From contig NZ_QJVB01000003.1 in assembly GCF_003397705.1 (NCBI RefSeq), positions 248,001 to 312,000 on the forward strand: a stretch of DNA of 64,000 nucleotides. The letters are read 5' to 3'. This DNA is from Gardnerella swidsinskii (GTDB lineage: Bacteria; Actinomycetota; Actinomycetes; Actinomycetales; Bifidobacteriaceae). Both the position numbers and the translations under genes were made by a program. The notes under the pieces were generated by a model. That model was given only the letters and a program-made list of their open reading frames with translations, did no database searches and had not been told where the DNA came from. Positions 9,630 to 18,223 of this stretch are shown here, one piece after another. Each line of letters begins with the position of its first letter. Position 1 is the first letter of the stretch.

Positions 9630-12323
9630 ATGTGGAAAATCGCGCTAAAACTTATGCGTAAAAGCGTGCGCATGCTAATCGCCTCTGGAATTGCAATTCT
9701 TATAGGCAGCATGTTTATGAGCGCTACTTTGCTTTTTGTAAACAGTGTTGACGACTTGATGGTTCGCAATGCAACGGAAGAATTCCATAGCGCAAATTAT
9801 GCAATCTCAGCTAAAAGCTCTAACAGTTCTCCGAATAGTGGAATTCATTATAAAGACCTTCATTTAGACGAAATATCGAAGATGCCTGGTGTCAACGGTA
9901 TTCGTAGTGACGATGCGACTGCGCTTGTAGGAGTAGAAAAAGGTGATAAATCAGTTACAAGTATTGCTTGGTCTAGTGGTTTGTATGGAAATCTTCCTGT
10001 GTATAAATCAACAGAAGGTAGAGATCCGCAAAAAATAGGCGAAATTACGCTTATTAAAAGTATTGCTAAATCCATACATGCAAATATTGGCGATACTATA
10101 ACCTTGGTTAAAGTAGATGAAGCTGGCGGAAATAAAGAAAAATCATACGATGTTCGTGTGGTTGGTCTTGTTGACGATGGAGAACATTCTCAAATACCAA
10201 TTTCAAATCGCGGCACGTATCTTGGTGGCATAACGAATGATTTTTGTGCAAAACTCAACAATCTTAAAAATTTTGACAATCAAGTTGTGCAAAGCAAAGT
10301 ATACATGAGTATTGATGAATCTAAAATAAACGATTTATCTCCTAAGATTAACGCTTTGCTTCCAGAGCAATTTTCTCTTATGTCTAGGCATGAAGTTGGT
10401 GTAAGAGCTGTTCGAAGTGTGTCAAACGGCACAAATTTTGTGACTATGTTCTTGCTATCGTTTGGTGTTCTAGCGTTGCTTATTTCTTCGCTTGTTATAG
10501 CAAACACATTCCAAGTTTTGGTTGCTCAACGCAGACGCACTCTTGCGCTTTTGCGCGTAATCGGTGCACAATCGCATCAGCTTTATACAGCAGTTTTGCT
10601 TGAAGCTGCAATACTTGGAGTTATTTCTGCGGCTATTGGCGTGCTTTGCGCAATCGGATTTATGGGCGCAATTAGTAACGTGAATATTAATTCTGGACCA
10701 TTATCTAAAATTCCTTTGATTGTTTCACTTCCGGCGATTGTGTGGCCAATAGTAATTGGCGCGATTGTAACAGTTCTTGCATCTATGGGTGCTGCGCGAT
10801 CTGCTACAAAAGTAACGCCTATGGAAGCGTTGCGACCAATGGATTTGATGAAAGATAAGCGTGCAAGCATTATTCGCGCTGTTTTTGGCGTTCTATTTAT
10901 TGTTGTAGGTATTTTATTTACGGCTTTAAGTTCTACTTCTTTGGCAAGCATGATTGCTCAGCAGTCACCTAATGCTGGTGCTGACTCTTGGAGGACTTTG
11001 ATTGGAGCAGTTTTTGGATGCGCGCTTGTGTTTATTGGAATTATTATTACAGCAACATTCTGGATGCCGTTTGCTATGAAGGCAACTGGCGCAGTTATGG
11101 CACTTTGTGGGCCTGCTTCTAAAGTTGCTAACGCAAACGTGCAACGAAACCCTAGAAGAGTTGCAGCAACTGGAACAGCTTTGCTTATTGGAGTAACGCT
11201 TGTTTCAACAGTAGTAACTGGCGCAATGTGCGGTAAAGCAACTCTTAAAGGTGTTGTTGATGACCGTTACAGTGTTGACATTATTATTCAAGGCAAGAAT
11301 GTTGATGAGTCTTTAGCTGCAGATATTTCAAAGATTAGTGGAATAAAGCATACTGAGTTGCTTCCTGCAGTTCCTATGACTTTTAAGAACGCTAAGGGCA
11401 AAACTGAGTACGCTATGGCAGCTGGAGTTGATAATGTAAATCAACTTAGAAATGTAATGCACACTGACCTTGATGGCGTTAATATAAACAAAGATTCTGT
11501 GCTTTTGCCTAAGTTTAATGATGAAGGTGGAGAGCCTTTTGATCTTAAAAAAGGAAGTCTTAATCTGCAGGCTTATGTAGAAAAGTACAGTTCTGGTGAA
11601 ACAGACAGTGATAATATTACGCCATTTACTGGCATGAATACAGACTCTAGTAATAACGATAAGAGCATTACTGTAAAGCAAGTTCAGTTTAAGACGTATC
11701 GAAATGTTGGTGTGTATTCAAATAATACTGCTTTTGTGAGCAAATCCTACTTCAATAACTACCTTAAGCCTACAACGCATATTTTGCTCATTTCGGTAGA
11801 CTCTAGCAAAGCTAATCTTGTAGATATTGCTAAAAACATTCGAAATGTTACATCTAGTTATGCGGAGGTTATGTCTACTGGAAGCGTGTTTGAGCGAGCA
11901 AAGTGGGAGAGTACTATCGACGCAATGATGATGGCGCTTGTTGGCTTAATAGCAGTAGCTGTTGTGATTGCTTTAATAGGTGTTGCAAACACATTAAGCT
12001 TGTCTGTTATTGAGCGAACCAAAGAATCTGCAACTTTGCGCGCAATCGGCATGACAAGGGGACAGGTTAGAAGGTCTCTTGCATTGGAAGCAACGTTGAT
12101 TTCCTTAACAAGCACTGTTTCAGGCTTGATTGTTGGAACAGCGTTTGGGTGGATTGGATCCTACATGGTGTTTAGCACAATTGGCAAAGTTCCGTTTGTA
12201 GTTGATTGGACTATTTACGCGGTTCTTGCTCTCATCGCTTTGCTTGCAGCGCTTCTTTCCAGCGTGCTTCCAGCTCGTAGAGCAGTGAAGTCTTCGCCAG
12301 TAGTTGCGCTCGCGGAGGACTAA
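9630..12323 (+). CDS. FtsX-like ABC transporter permease
   Basis: 897 residues. A transmembrane segment at about 12-35 is followed by a large extracytoplasmic MacB-like domain (about 40-260) and three membrane helices of a first FtsX domain (about 265-395). A helix near 410-430, a further helix pair, a second extracellular domain (about 540-760) and a terminal FtsX domain (about 770-890, VIERTKESATLRAIGMTRGQ) complete it. The same ALLRVIGA/TLRAIGM motif appears in both halves. This duplicated layout is usual for actinobacterial members. The partner is the ATPase just upstream. RBS AGGTGGTG precedes the start. Confidence 0.9.
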   Translation: MWKIALKLMRKSVRMLIASGIAILIGSMFMSATLLFVNSVDDLMVRNATEEFHSANYAISAKSSNSSPNSGIHYKDLHLDEISKMPGVNGIRSDDATALVGVEKGDKSVTSIAWSSGLYGNLPVYKSTEGRDPQKIGEITLIKSIAKSIHANIGDTITLVKVDEAGGNKEKSYDVRVVGLVDDGEHSQIPISNRGTYLGGITNDFCAKLNNLKNFDNQVVQSKVYMSIDESKINDLSPKINALLPEQFSLMSRHEVGVRAVRSVSNGTNFVTMFLLSFGVLALLISSLVIANTFQVLVAQRRRTLALLRVIGAQSHQLYTAVLLEAAILGVISAAIGVLCAIGFMGAISNVNINSGPLSKIPLIVSLPAIVWPIVIGAIVTVLASMGAARSATKVTPMEALRPMDLMKDKRASIIRAVFGVLFIVVGILFTALSSTSLASMIAQQSPNAGADSWRTLIGAVFGCALVFIGIIITATFWMPFAMKATGAVMALCGPASKVANANVQRNPRRVAATGTALLIGVTLVSTVVTGAMCGKATLKGVVDDRYSVDIIIQGKNVDESLAADISKISGIKHTELLPAVPMTFKNAKGKTEYAMAAGVDNVNQLRNVMHTDLDGVNINKDSVLLPKFNDEGGEPFDLKKGSLNLQAYVEKYSSGETDSDNITPFTGMNTDSSNNDKSITVKQVQFKTYRNVGVYSNNTAFVSKSYFNNYLKPTTHILLISVDSSKANLVDIAKNIRNVTSSYAEVMSTGSVFERAKWESTIDAMMMALVGLIAVAVVIALIGVANTLSLSVIERTKESATLRAIGMTRGQVRRSLALEATLISLTSTVSGLIVGTAFGWIGSYMVFSTIGKVPFVVDWTIYAVLALIALLAALLSSVLPARRAVKSSPVVALAED

Positions 12324-12383
12324 ATTTCGTAAGAACATATGTGAAAAGATAGTCTGTAGAAGTTAAGTTGCAGAAAAAATAGA

Positions 12384-12427
12384 GATAGTGCCGGTATGTA
12401 AATTTTACTTATCGGCATTATCTTTTT
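12384..12427 (+). terminator. Terminator after the ABC permease gene
   Basis: A 10-bp stem with one G-T pair (12384-12393 with 12413-12422) is followed by a T-rich stretch. It separates the ABC pair from the coiled-coil gene. Confidence 0.7.
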
Positions 12428-12706
12428 CTTAGGCTTTTTCGACACTCTGAAAAAATTTGTAATATTGTTATTATTTTTTTATTAAAACGTGCGTATAATT
12501 ATGCGACTAGCATAATATTATGTAGAAAAAGAGCATTTTTTATTAGTAATATTCAAAAATAATACGATTATTATTCATCATGACAAGTTTTATCGGAAAT
12601 ATTCCGAATAAATGGCATTGAAAATGTATTTATTTCTTTGTTATGCTCAAAATGACTGCTGACATAAGTTAGACATGAAGGCCGCTACGAGCAAGGAGTA
12701 ACAAAT
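12428..12706 (+). promoter_or_regulatory. AT-rich leader with candidate promoter for the coiled-coil gene
   Basis: The 280 bases before the coiled-coil gene are very AT-rich and hold no ORF. A possible promoter is TTGAAA (12618-12623), an 18-base spacer, and TATGCT (12642-12647). The RBS AAGGAG (12693-12698) lies 8 bases before the ATG. I see no other element here. Confidence 0.4.
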
Positions 12707-14677
12707 ATGGTAACGGTCAAGAAAAAATCTGCCGCAGCAATCGCAGGATTTGTTTTGTTCCTGCAAGGTCCAATGCCAGCATGGGCGCAAGAAGCTGCTG
12801 AGGTTGTACAAAATACGCAAGCTCAAACAGAGGTGACTGCAAAAGCATCTACTGAAAATAAATTATTGCAAGTTGAGCATAACATTGAAGAATTAAAGTC
12901 TAAAATTGATGAGCAAACTAAAAATCTTGAAGATGTAGTAAATAAGTTAAATAAGACTATAGAGAATATTAATACTTTTACAAAAGGTATTGCTAAAAAA
13001 GAAAAAGAACTTGATGGAATAAATAAAGTTATTGGAACTGATTTAGCTCAAGCACAAGCTGTTCTAAAAGATCTTAAGAAGAAAAAGCAGCTAAAAGAAG
13101 TAGAACTTAAAAGTCTTGAGATTCAGAAAGAACAGTCTAAAGATAATTATGAAAAATCAAAAAATGAATTAGATTCTCTTATTTCTCTTGAGAGTGAAGA
13201 ATCTTCTAAGAAAGATTCATACGAGAAAATATATAAAAACTATGAGAATAAGATGCAGAATCTTAATTCAGACATTAAAGTTCTTTCTGAAGAAATAGAA
13301 AAGGATAGAGCTGCTCTGCTAAAACTTAGTGCTAAAGTAGATGAAGATGCGAAAGCATTGGAAGATGCAGAGCATCAAGATAATGCAGATTTTGATAAAT
13401 TGCGTTCTAATCTTGAAAATGCTGACAAAGAGTTTAATTCTTTAAATCAGGAAATTGGTGTAAAGAAACTTAAGCTTAGCGATATGAATTCTTCTTTAAC
13501 TCAGCTTGAGCCTAAGTTTAATGAAGCTGTAAAGTCGTTCGAAGAACAATCTAAGCAGCTTGAAAGTATTAAGCAAGATTTAGACATTGCAAAACAAGAT
13601 ACAGAAGATAAGCTTAAAGATTTGAATGATAAGACTAGTTCTATTGAAAACATTAAAGAAGAGCTTTCTGCAATAGAAGTAGATATCAACAGTTATGAGC
13701 TTTCTAATAATGAATCTGAAAGAAATAAAAAGATTGAAGGTTTGCGAACAAATATTGCTGTACTTAAAGATCTTCTAAAAAATTTCCAAGTTCAAAAAGT
13801 AGACAATGAAAAAGCAAAGAAGAATTTAGAAGATACTTTGAATGATCTTAAGAATCAGCATAGTCTTGCATTAGCTGAACTTGACGCTTTGAAAGCTTCT
13901 CAATCGGAAAAGAAGAAGAAGAGCTCTGAAAGTGACTCTACTTCACCTGTTCCTAAAAGAAATAATTCTGATTCTCAAACACAATCTAATGATTCTGAAA
14001 GAAGAATTGCTCCTAATAATCCGCAATCTTCTGTAAATTCAAAAGATAATGCTGATTCTTCTATGCATCCTAAAGTTTCTACTCCTTCTGATGTAGAAAC
14101 TTCGGGAGCGCCTTCTGTAAAGCATTCTGGAACTTCTTCTAAAACTCCTTCTGAAGCGCCTTCAAGTGCGACTAAAGAAACCTCTTCTTCTAGTGAAAGC
14201 TATGTTCCTCCGGTAACTGCTGTTGAAGAACAGAAACAGAATGAGAATATTTCTCAGGAGCAGCCTGCAGCTCAGTCTTCTAATCCTGTTCGTACTGTTG
14301 CAGTAAAGGATATTGTTTCTGAAGATGCTGCAGATAAGCAGTCAAAGCCTGTTGAAAGCAAGACTGTTGAATCTGCAAAGCCTTCTGCAAAGACTTCTGA
14401 ATCTAATGTGGCTAAAGAAAACGCTAAAACTGCAGAAAGTACTGAAACTGCCGAAAATGATGATGTTCAGGATCGTCCTGCTAACGAAACTGACGAAAAG
14501 ATTTCGGATACAGTAAGCGAAAAGCCAAAAACTCAAGCTAGTGCTACAAGCGAGAACAAGTCATCTGGCAATATGCTTAGCAATATAATGTTGGGTGTTT
14601 TGGGTGTGCTAACTATTTCTGGAGCTGCTGCTGCCGGCGTTACTGTTATGCGTCACCGTCGCCTTCCGAGAGCATAA
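12707..14677 (+). CDS. Secreted coiled-coil protein with C-terminal membrane anchor
   Basis: 656 residues, family not recognised. A signal peptide with a basic start (MVTVKKKS) is predicted to be cut after MPAWA (near residue 27). Residues about 45-400 are an almost unbroken Lys/Glu/Leu heptad region, predicted to form a long coiled coil. Residues about 400-620 are low complexity and rich in Ser, Pro, Thr and Glu, like a wall-spanning spacer. A single hydrophobic helix (about 625-645) and a basic tail (MRHRRLPRA) end the protein. There is no LPXTG sorting motif, so it is probably held by the membrane rather than by sortase. It may act with the adjacent ABC pair or as a surface fibre; this is inference. 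Confidence 0.8.
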   Translation: MVTVKKKSAAAIAGFVLFLQGPMPAWAQEAAEVVQNTQAQTEVTAKASTENKLLQVEHNIEELKSKIDEQTKNLEDVVNKLNKTIENINTFTKGIAKKEKELDGINKVIGTDLAQAQAVLKDLKKKKQLKEVELKSLEIQKEQSKDNYEKSKNELDSLISLESEESSKKDSYEKIYKNYENKMQNLNSDIKVLSEEIEKDRAALLKLSAKVDEDAKALEDAEHQDNADFDKLRSNLENADKEFNSLNQEIGVKKLKLSDMNSSLTQLEPKFNEAVKSFEEQSKQLESIKQDLDIAKQDTEDKLKDLNDKTSSIENIKEELSAIEVDINSYELSNNESERNKKIEGLRTNIAVLKDLLKNFQVQKVDNEKAKKNLEDTLNDLKNQHSLALAELDALKASQSEKKKKSSESDSTSPVPKRNNSDSQTQSNDSERRIAPNNPQSSVNSKDNADSSMHPKVSTPSDVETSGAPSVKHSGTSSKTPSEAPSSATKETSSSSESYVPPVTAVEEQKQNENISQEQPAAQSSNPVRTVAVKDIVSEDAADKQSKPVESKTVESAKPSAKTSESNVAKENAKTAESTETAENDDVQDRPANETDEKISDTVSEKPKTQASATSENKSSGNMLSNIMLGVLGVLTISGAAAAGVTVMRHRRLPRA

Positions 14678-14707
14678 ATTAAAAAACTACTCGGTACGTT
14701 GATAATC

Positions 14708-14753
14708 TAAATTTGCGGCTATTTGTGTCTATGCATAAATAGCCGCAAATTTA
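14708..14753. terminator. Bidirectional terminator between convergent genes
   Basis: A perfect 17-bp inverted repeat (14708-14724 with 14737-14753) with A and T residues at its outer ends lies between the coiled-coil gene (+) and the response regulator (-). Confidence 0.9.
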
Positions 14754-14758
14754 TATGC

Positions 14759-15544
14759 TTACGGCTTAACTAAGCCATTTTCATAAGCGAAAACTACAGC
14801 CTGCACGCGGTCTCGAGCACCGATTTTTCCTAAAATATGCGCAACATGAGTTTTAACTGTTGGCAAACTAATAAATAGTTTGTCAGCAATTTCCTGATTT
14901 GAAAGTCCGTGAGCAATTTCAACAAGAACTTCGCGTTCTCTATCAGTAAGTTCTGTAATAGCTGAATTTGTGTACGCGCAGCTTTGTGTTGCTTGCGCAG
15001 CCGGATTTGCTTGTACATCGTAACTTTCTTGTGCAGCGTAATTCGCAGTGTAATTCGCAGCACTGTTTTCTGTAGTATTTGTTGCTACTTTGCCTTGCTG
15101 AATCATATTTTCAATCAAACGCTTCGTAGCAGTCGGAGCAATAATTGCGTTTCCTTGATACACTGTTCGTATTGAATTAAGCAAAGTTTCAGGTTCAGTA
15201 TCTTTCAAAAGGAACCCGGAAGCACCAGCATGAATTGCAGCCATAACATATTCATCTAAATCAAAAGTTGTTAGAATAATAATTTTAGTATTTTCGTTAG
15301 TTTTTTGCTGCAGAATTTTGCGAGTTGCTTCCAATCCGTCCATTACAGGCATGCGAACGTCCATAAGAATAATGTCTGGATTTTGGCTTTTAGAAAGCTC
15401 CACAATTTGTGATCCATTAGAAGCCTGAGATACAACGTGCATATCTTGCTGCGAATTTATTACCATCGCAAATCCTGCTCGCACAAGCTCCTGATCGTCT
15501 GCTATTGCAACGCGAATTACTTCATTGTTTTCCATATTTTCCAT
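14759..15544 (-). CDS. NarL/LuxR-family response regulator
   Basis: 261 residues. Receiver domain (about 9-130) with acidic pocket D16/D17, phospho-acceptor D62 in ILMDVRMP, a conserved Thr (ILTTFD) and Lys (LLKD). The LuxR-type helix-turn-helix is at the C terminus (LTDREREVLVEIAHGLSNQEIADKLF in part). The linker (about 150-195) is long and Ala/Asn/Tyr-rich and contains a tandem DNA repeat of 12 bp. ATG 15544 is used; ATG 15535 is an alternative. It starts 12 bases after the kinase gene ends, so the pair are cotranscribed, kinase first. Confidence 0.92.
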   Translation of the reverse strand: MENMENNEVIRVAIADDQELVRAGFAMVINSQQDMHVVSQASNGSQIVELSKSQNPDIILMDVRMPVMDGLEATRKILQQKTNENTKIIILTTFDLDEYVMAAIHAGASGFLLKDTEPETLLNSIRTVYQGNAIIAPTATKRLIENMIQQGKVATNTTENSAANYTANYAAQESYDVQANPAAQATQSCAYTNSAITELTDREREVLVEIAHGLSNQEIADKLFISLPTVKTHVAHILGKIGARDRVQAVVFAYENGLVKP

Positions 15545-15556
15545 AGTATCAACTTA

Positions 15557-18106
15557 CTATTGCTTATTTAATGCGTTGTGTTGAATTTGCTCATCAAGTG
15601 GGGCAGCAGGGCGAATAGCAATCTCAGTTACATTCGCAGCATTATTTGCTGAATGAACGCTTGAACCTGTTTCTCGCAAAACTCCAAGCAATTTTCGCAT
15701 ATATTTCAGTGCCGAACGACCTTCATCTCCAATATTTTTAAAGGCTTTACTAATTTCTTCACTTTGTTCCTGTGATTGCTTTGGTTCTGATAACTTTCGA
15801 TTTTCTGCATTGCTATTTGTTTTTTCGTATTTATTTAGCATATCAATTCCGCTATTTGCGGCATCGATTACTTTATGCAATGTAATAGCAACTTTTTGCT
15901 GAATATTTGAGCTAAGTCGTTGCCTTTCTGCGTTAGCTGCAAGTACTTCTAGCTGTTTTTGCTCTTGCTCTAATTCTGTTCTGCGCGCTTTTAGAATCAG
16001 CAAATTATTGTCATCGTTTCTGCGGGAATAAGCAAATGCAATGGCCGCAAAACAAATTAACGCAACTATAAAACCAAAAACTAATCCAACGGACGCAAAT
16101 TGCATAAAGTCATAAAAATTGGTTGTGGCAATATTTGATGTAAAGAATCGTATTGGAGTTTCAGTTTGTGGAATATTTTTTGATGAAATACCAATTTTTA
16201 CGGCGAAAATAGCAGATTCGGCAAGCACTACTGCGCTAACCCATTGCCATGCGCGTTTTTTACCGTAGAGCACAGCAGCGTAAATAATATTTGGTATGAA
16301 AAAATTAGCGAATAAAATATTCGGCAAGAGTATAAGCTGTATTGCAGAAAATACTGCTGCAACAATTGCGCATGCGGTTGGAGCTTTTCTGCGAAACATG
16401 AATGGCACCATGGTTGTAAGAGTAAATACTTTATAAAGTATTTGTAATGAAAGCGAGTTGGAATATTGTGAAGACATTCCAACTCCAACAATAAAATCGT
16501 AGGTTGGCAGAAAGAGCATCATAACAACCCAAGGTGATGCATAAATAATGTCTCCAATAAGCCAATGTTGTTCAAACCATTGTGATACTTTCTCAATCCT
16601 ATTTTTTGAAGTATTTGCTTCTGGTAAAACGTATGGCAAAACGTTTGTCGAAACTTCCGATGATGTTGAAACGTTTGCATTTTCCGGTTTTGTTTGTGCT
16701 TCTGCTTGATTATTAACTTTTGCATTCTTATGAGTAACGTTATGAATACTATTTAATACAGAAGCAGTACTGTTTGACTGGTCTGCGCTGTAGGAATATG
16801 GAATAAAAGCAACAATACTAAACGTTCCATCATTCATTTTTCCATAATCAAGCGTTCCGTGAAGATTTTCAATTCGCTCTTTCATGCCAATCAAACCATA
16901 ACCGTTTTTATGTGACGCACCGCTATTTTGCTCTTGATTAGCTTCTAGCTTGTTTATTTCATTTGTAATTTTTAGTGTTAAGCCTTGGTTCTTCCACTGT
17001 TCGTGAATGTTTATTTTAATGCCATCTCCTGCATGCTTTCGAATATTAGTAAGAGACTCCTGAACAACGCGGTATGCAACGGTTTGTGCGTCCGCGTTAA
17101 GCCTATTTTGAGAATTTATGCCATCAACAGTGTGCCAAAAAATATTTTTAGGAGATGCAATTTTTGCTTGCTCAATAAGAGAAGGCACGTGATTGAAGTC
17201 CAATTGACCCGATGGAGCGTCTGTTAAAGCTTCTAGAAGTCGGCGCATATCGTGAACGGCTCGCTCGGCTTCGTTTTTAATAATATGCATTGTTTTTTTA
17301 GCAAGCGAAATATCTTTGGTTGCTGCATAACGACCACCATCTGCTTGCACAATAATAATAGAAAGCGTGTGAGCAACAATATCGTGCATATCTCTGGCAA
17401 TTCTTGCGCGTTCTGCAGTAACAGCAATATGCTGAGCTTTTTTGCGGTATGCGCGAATAGAATTATTGTGATCTTGTAAAAGTTGAATAGTATGCACGTG
17501 AGTGCGCTGCCAGTAGCCAATAATAACCGTAATAGTGGTAGTAATAATCGCAAAAATTATTGAAGGAATTGCAAAATTAAGTATATTTGAAACGCAATTT
17601 TTTATATTGCTGCTATCTATATTTCGTACACTGCAAGTATAACTAGATTTCGAATGATTATTGCCATATATTGGTCCCATTACAACATTCCACGATATTA
17701 ATGCGCAAGATAATACGGTTGTTACGTAAGATGCAATAACAAAAGCTTTTGAATGTTCTGGATTTCCTCGCGCAATAGCGTTAACAAGCAGTACGAAACC
17801 AAAGAAATCAGCAAAAAGTTGAGTAGGACCAAAGATTACTTGCACAATGCAAATAACAATAAAAATAGTAGCCGTTTGTTCAGGCCATAGTTTTCGTACT
17901 GAAAGTAGTAGTGCAACAACAATATTTATAAGCGTTACTGTAATCAGAGAACTTTGTGTCAAAAAACCGTCAACATAGCTTATACTATATCTATCGCTTG
18001 AAAGTATAAAAAGAATAAATGGAATGATACCCCATAATATGTCGTTTAATGAGAGCTCTTTTCGTAAGCACTGTATAACACTTTGAAACATATTAGGTAC
18101 TTTCAT
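15557..18106 (-). CDS. Tandem sensor histidine kinase: active half plus degenerate second half
   Basis: Very long for a NarX/DesK-type kinase. Numbering is from the most upstream TTG (18190, 877 residues). First half: several membrane helices (about 50-235), a HisKA_3 dimerisation helix ERARIARDMHDIVAH with His269, and an HATPase domain with VVQESLTNIRKHA and NGYGLIGMKERI. Second half: about six more membrane helices (about 525-700), then a second coiled helix ERQRLSSNIQQKV in which Gln764 sits where the phospho-acceptor His should be, with no ATPase domain after it. The start is uncertain: no start has a good RBS. ATG 18106 is listed because TTG 18190 would overlap the divergent gene's leader. 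Confidence 0.85.
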   Translation of the reverse strand: MKVPNMFQSVIQCLRKELSLNDILWGIIPFILFILSSDRYSISYVDGFLTQSSLITVTLINIVVALLLSVRKLWPEQTATIFIVICIVQVIFGPTQLFADFFGFVLLVNAIARGNPEHSKAFVIASYVTTVLSCALISWNVVMGPIYGNNHSKSSYTCSVRNIDSSNIKNCVSNILNFAIPSIIFAIITTTITVIIGYWQRTHVHTIQLLQDHNNSIRAYRKKAQHIAVTAERARIARDMHDIVAHTLSIIIVQADGGRYAATKDISLAKKTMHIIKNEAERAVHDMRRLLEALTDAPSGQLDFNHVPSLIEQAKIASPKNIFWHTVDGINSQNRLNADAQTVAYRVVQESLTNIRKHAGDGIKINIHEQWKNQGLTLKITNEINKLEANQEQNSGASHKNGYGLIGMKERIENLHGTLDYGKMNDGTFSIVAFIPYSYSADQSNSTASVLNSIHNVTHKNAKVNNQAEAQTKPENANVSTSSEVSTNVLPYVLPEANTSKNRIEKVSQWFEQHWLIGDIIYASPWVVMMLFLPTYDFIVGVGMSSQYSNSLSLQILYKVFTLTTMVPFMFRRKAPTACAIVAAVFSAIQLILLPNILFANFFIPNIIYAAVLYGKKRAWQWVSAVVLAESAIFAVKIGISSKNIPQTETPIRFFTSNIATTNFYDFMQFASVGLVFGFIVALICFAAIAFAYSRRNDDNNLLILKARRTELEQEQKQLEVLAANAERQRLSSNIQQKVAITLHKVIDAANSGIDMLNKYEKTNSNAENRKLSEPKQSQEQSEEISKAFKNIGDEGRSALKYMRKLLGVLRETGSSVHSANNAANVTEIAIRPAAPLDEQIQHNALNKQ

Positions 18107-18223
18107 AATTACTAGGCTAGTGCATAGCACTTTATAGAACAATCGAACTTGAGTATGATTTATATAAGAGTGTGTAATTTGTAGTTGCAATGTAGCACGC
18201 GAGTACAGAAAGGCAGTATTAAT

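Noticed and set aside
14560-14677. LPXTG sorting signal in the coiled-coil protein
   Set aside because: The region before the terminal helix reads SSGNMLSNI; no LPXTG-like motif occurs. The final LPRA follows the helix and is cytoplasmic.
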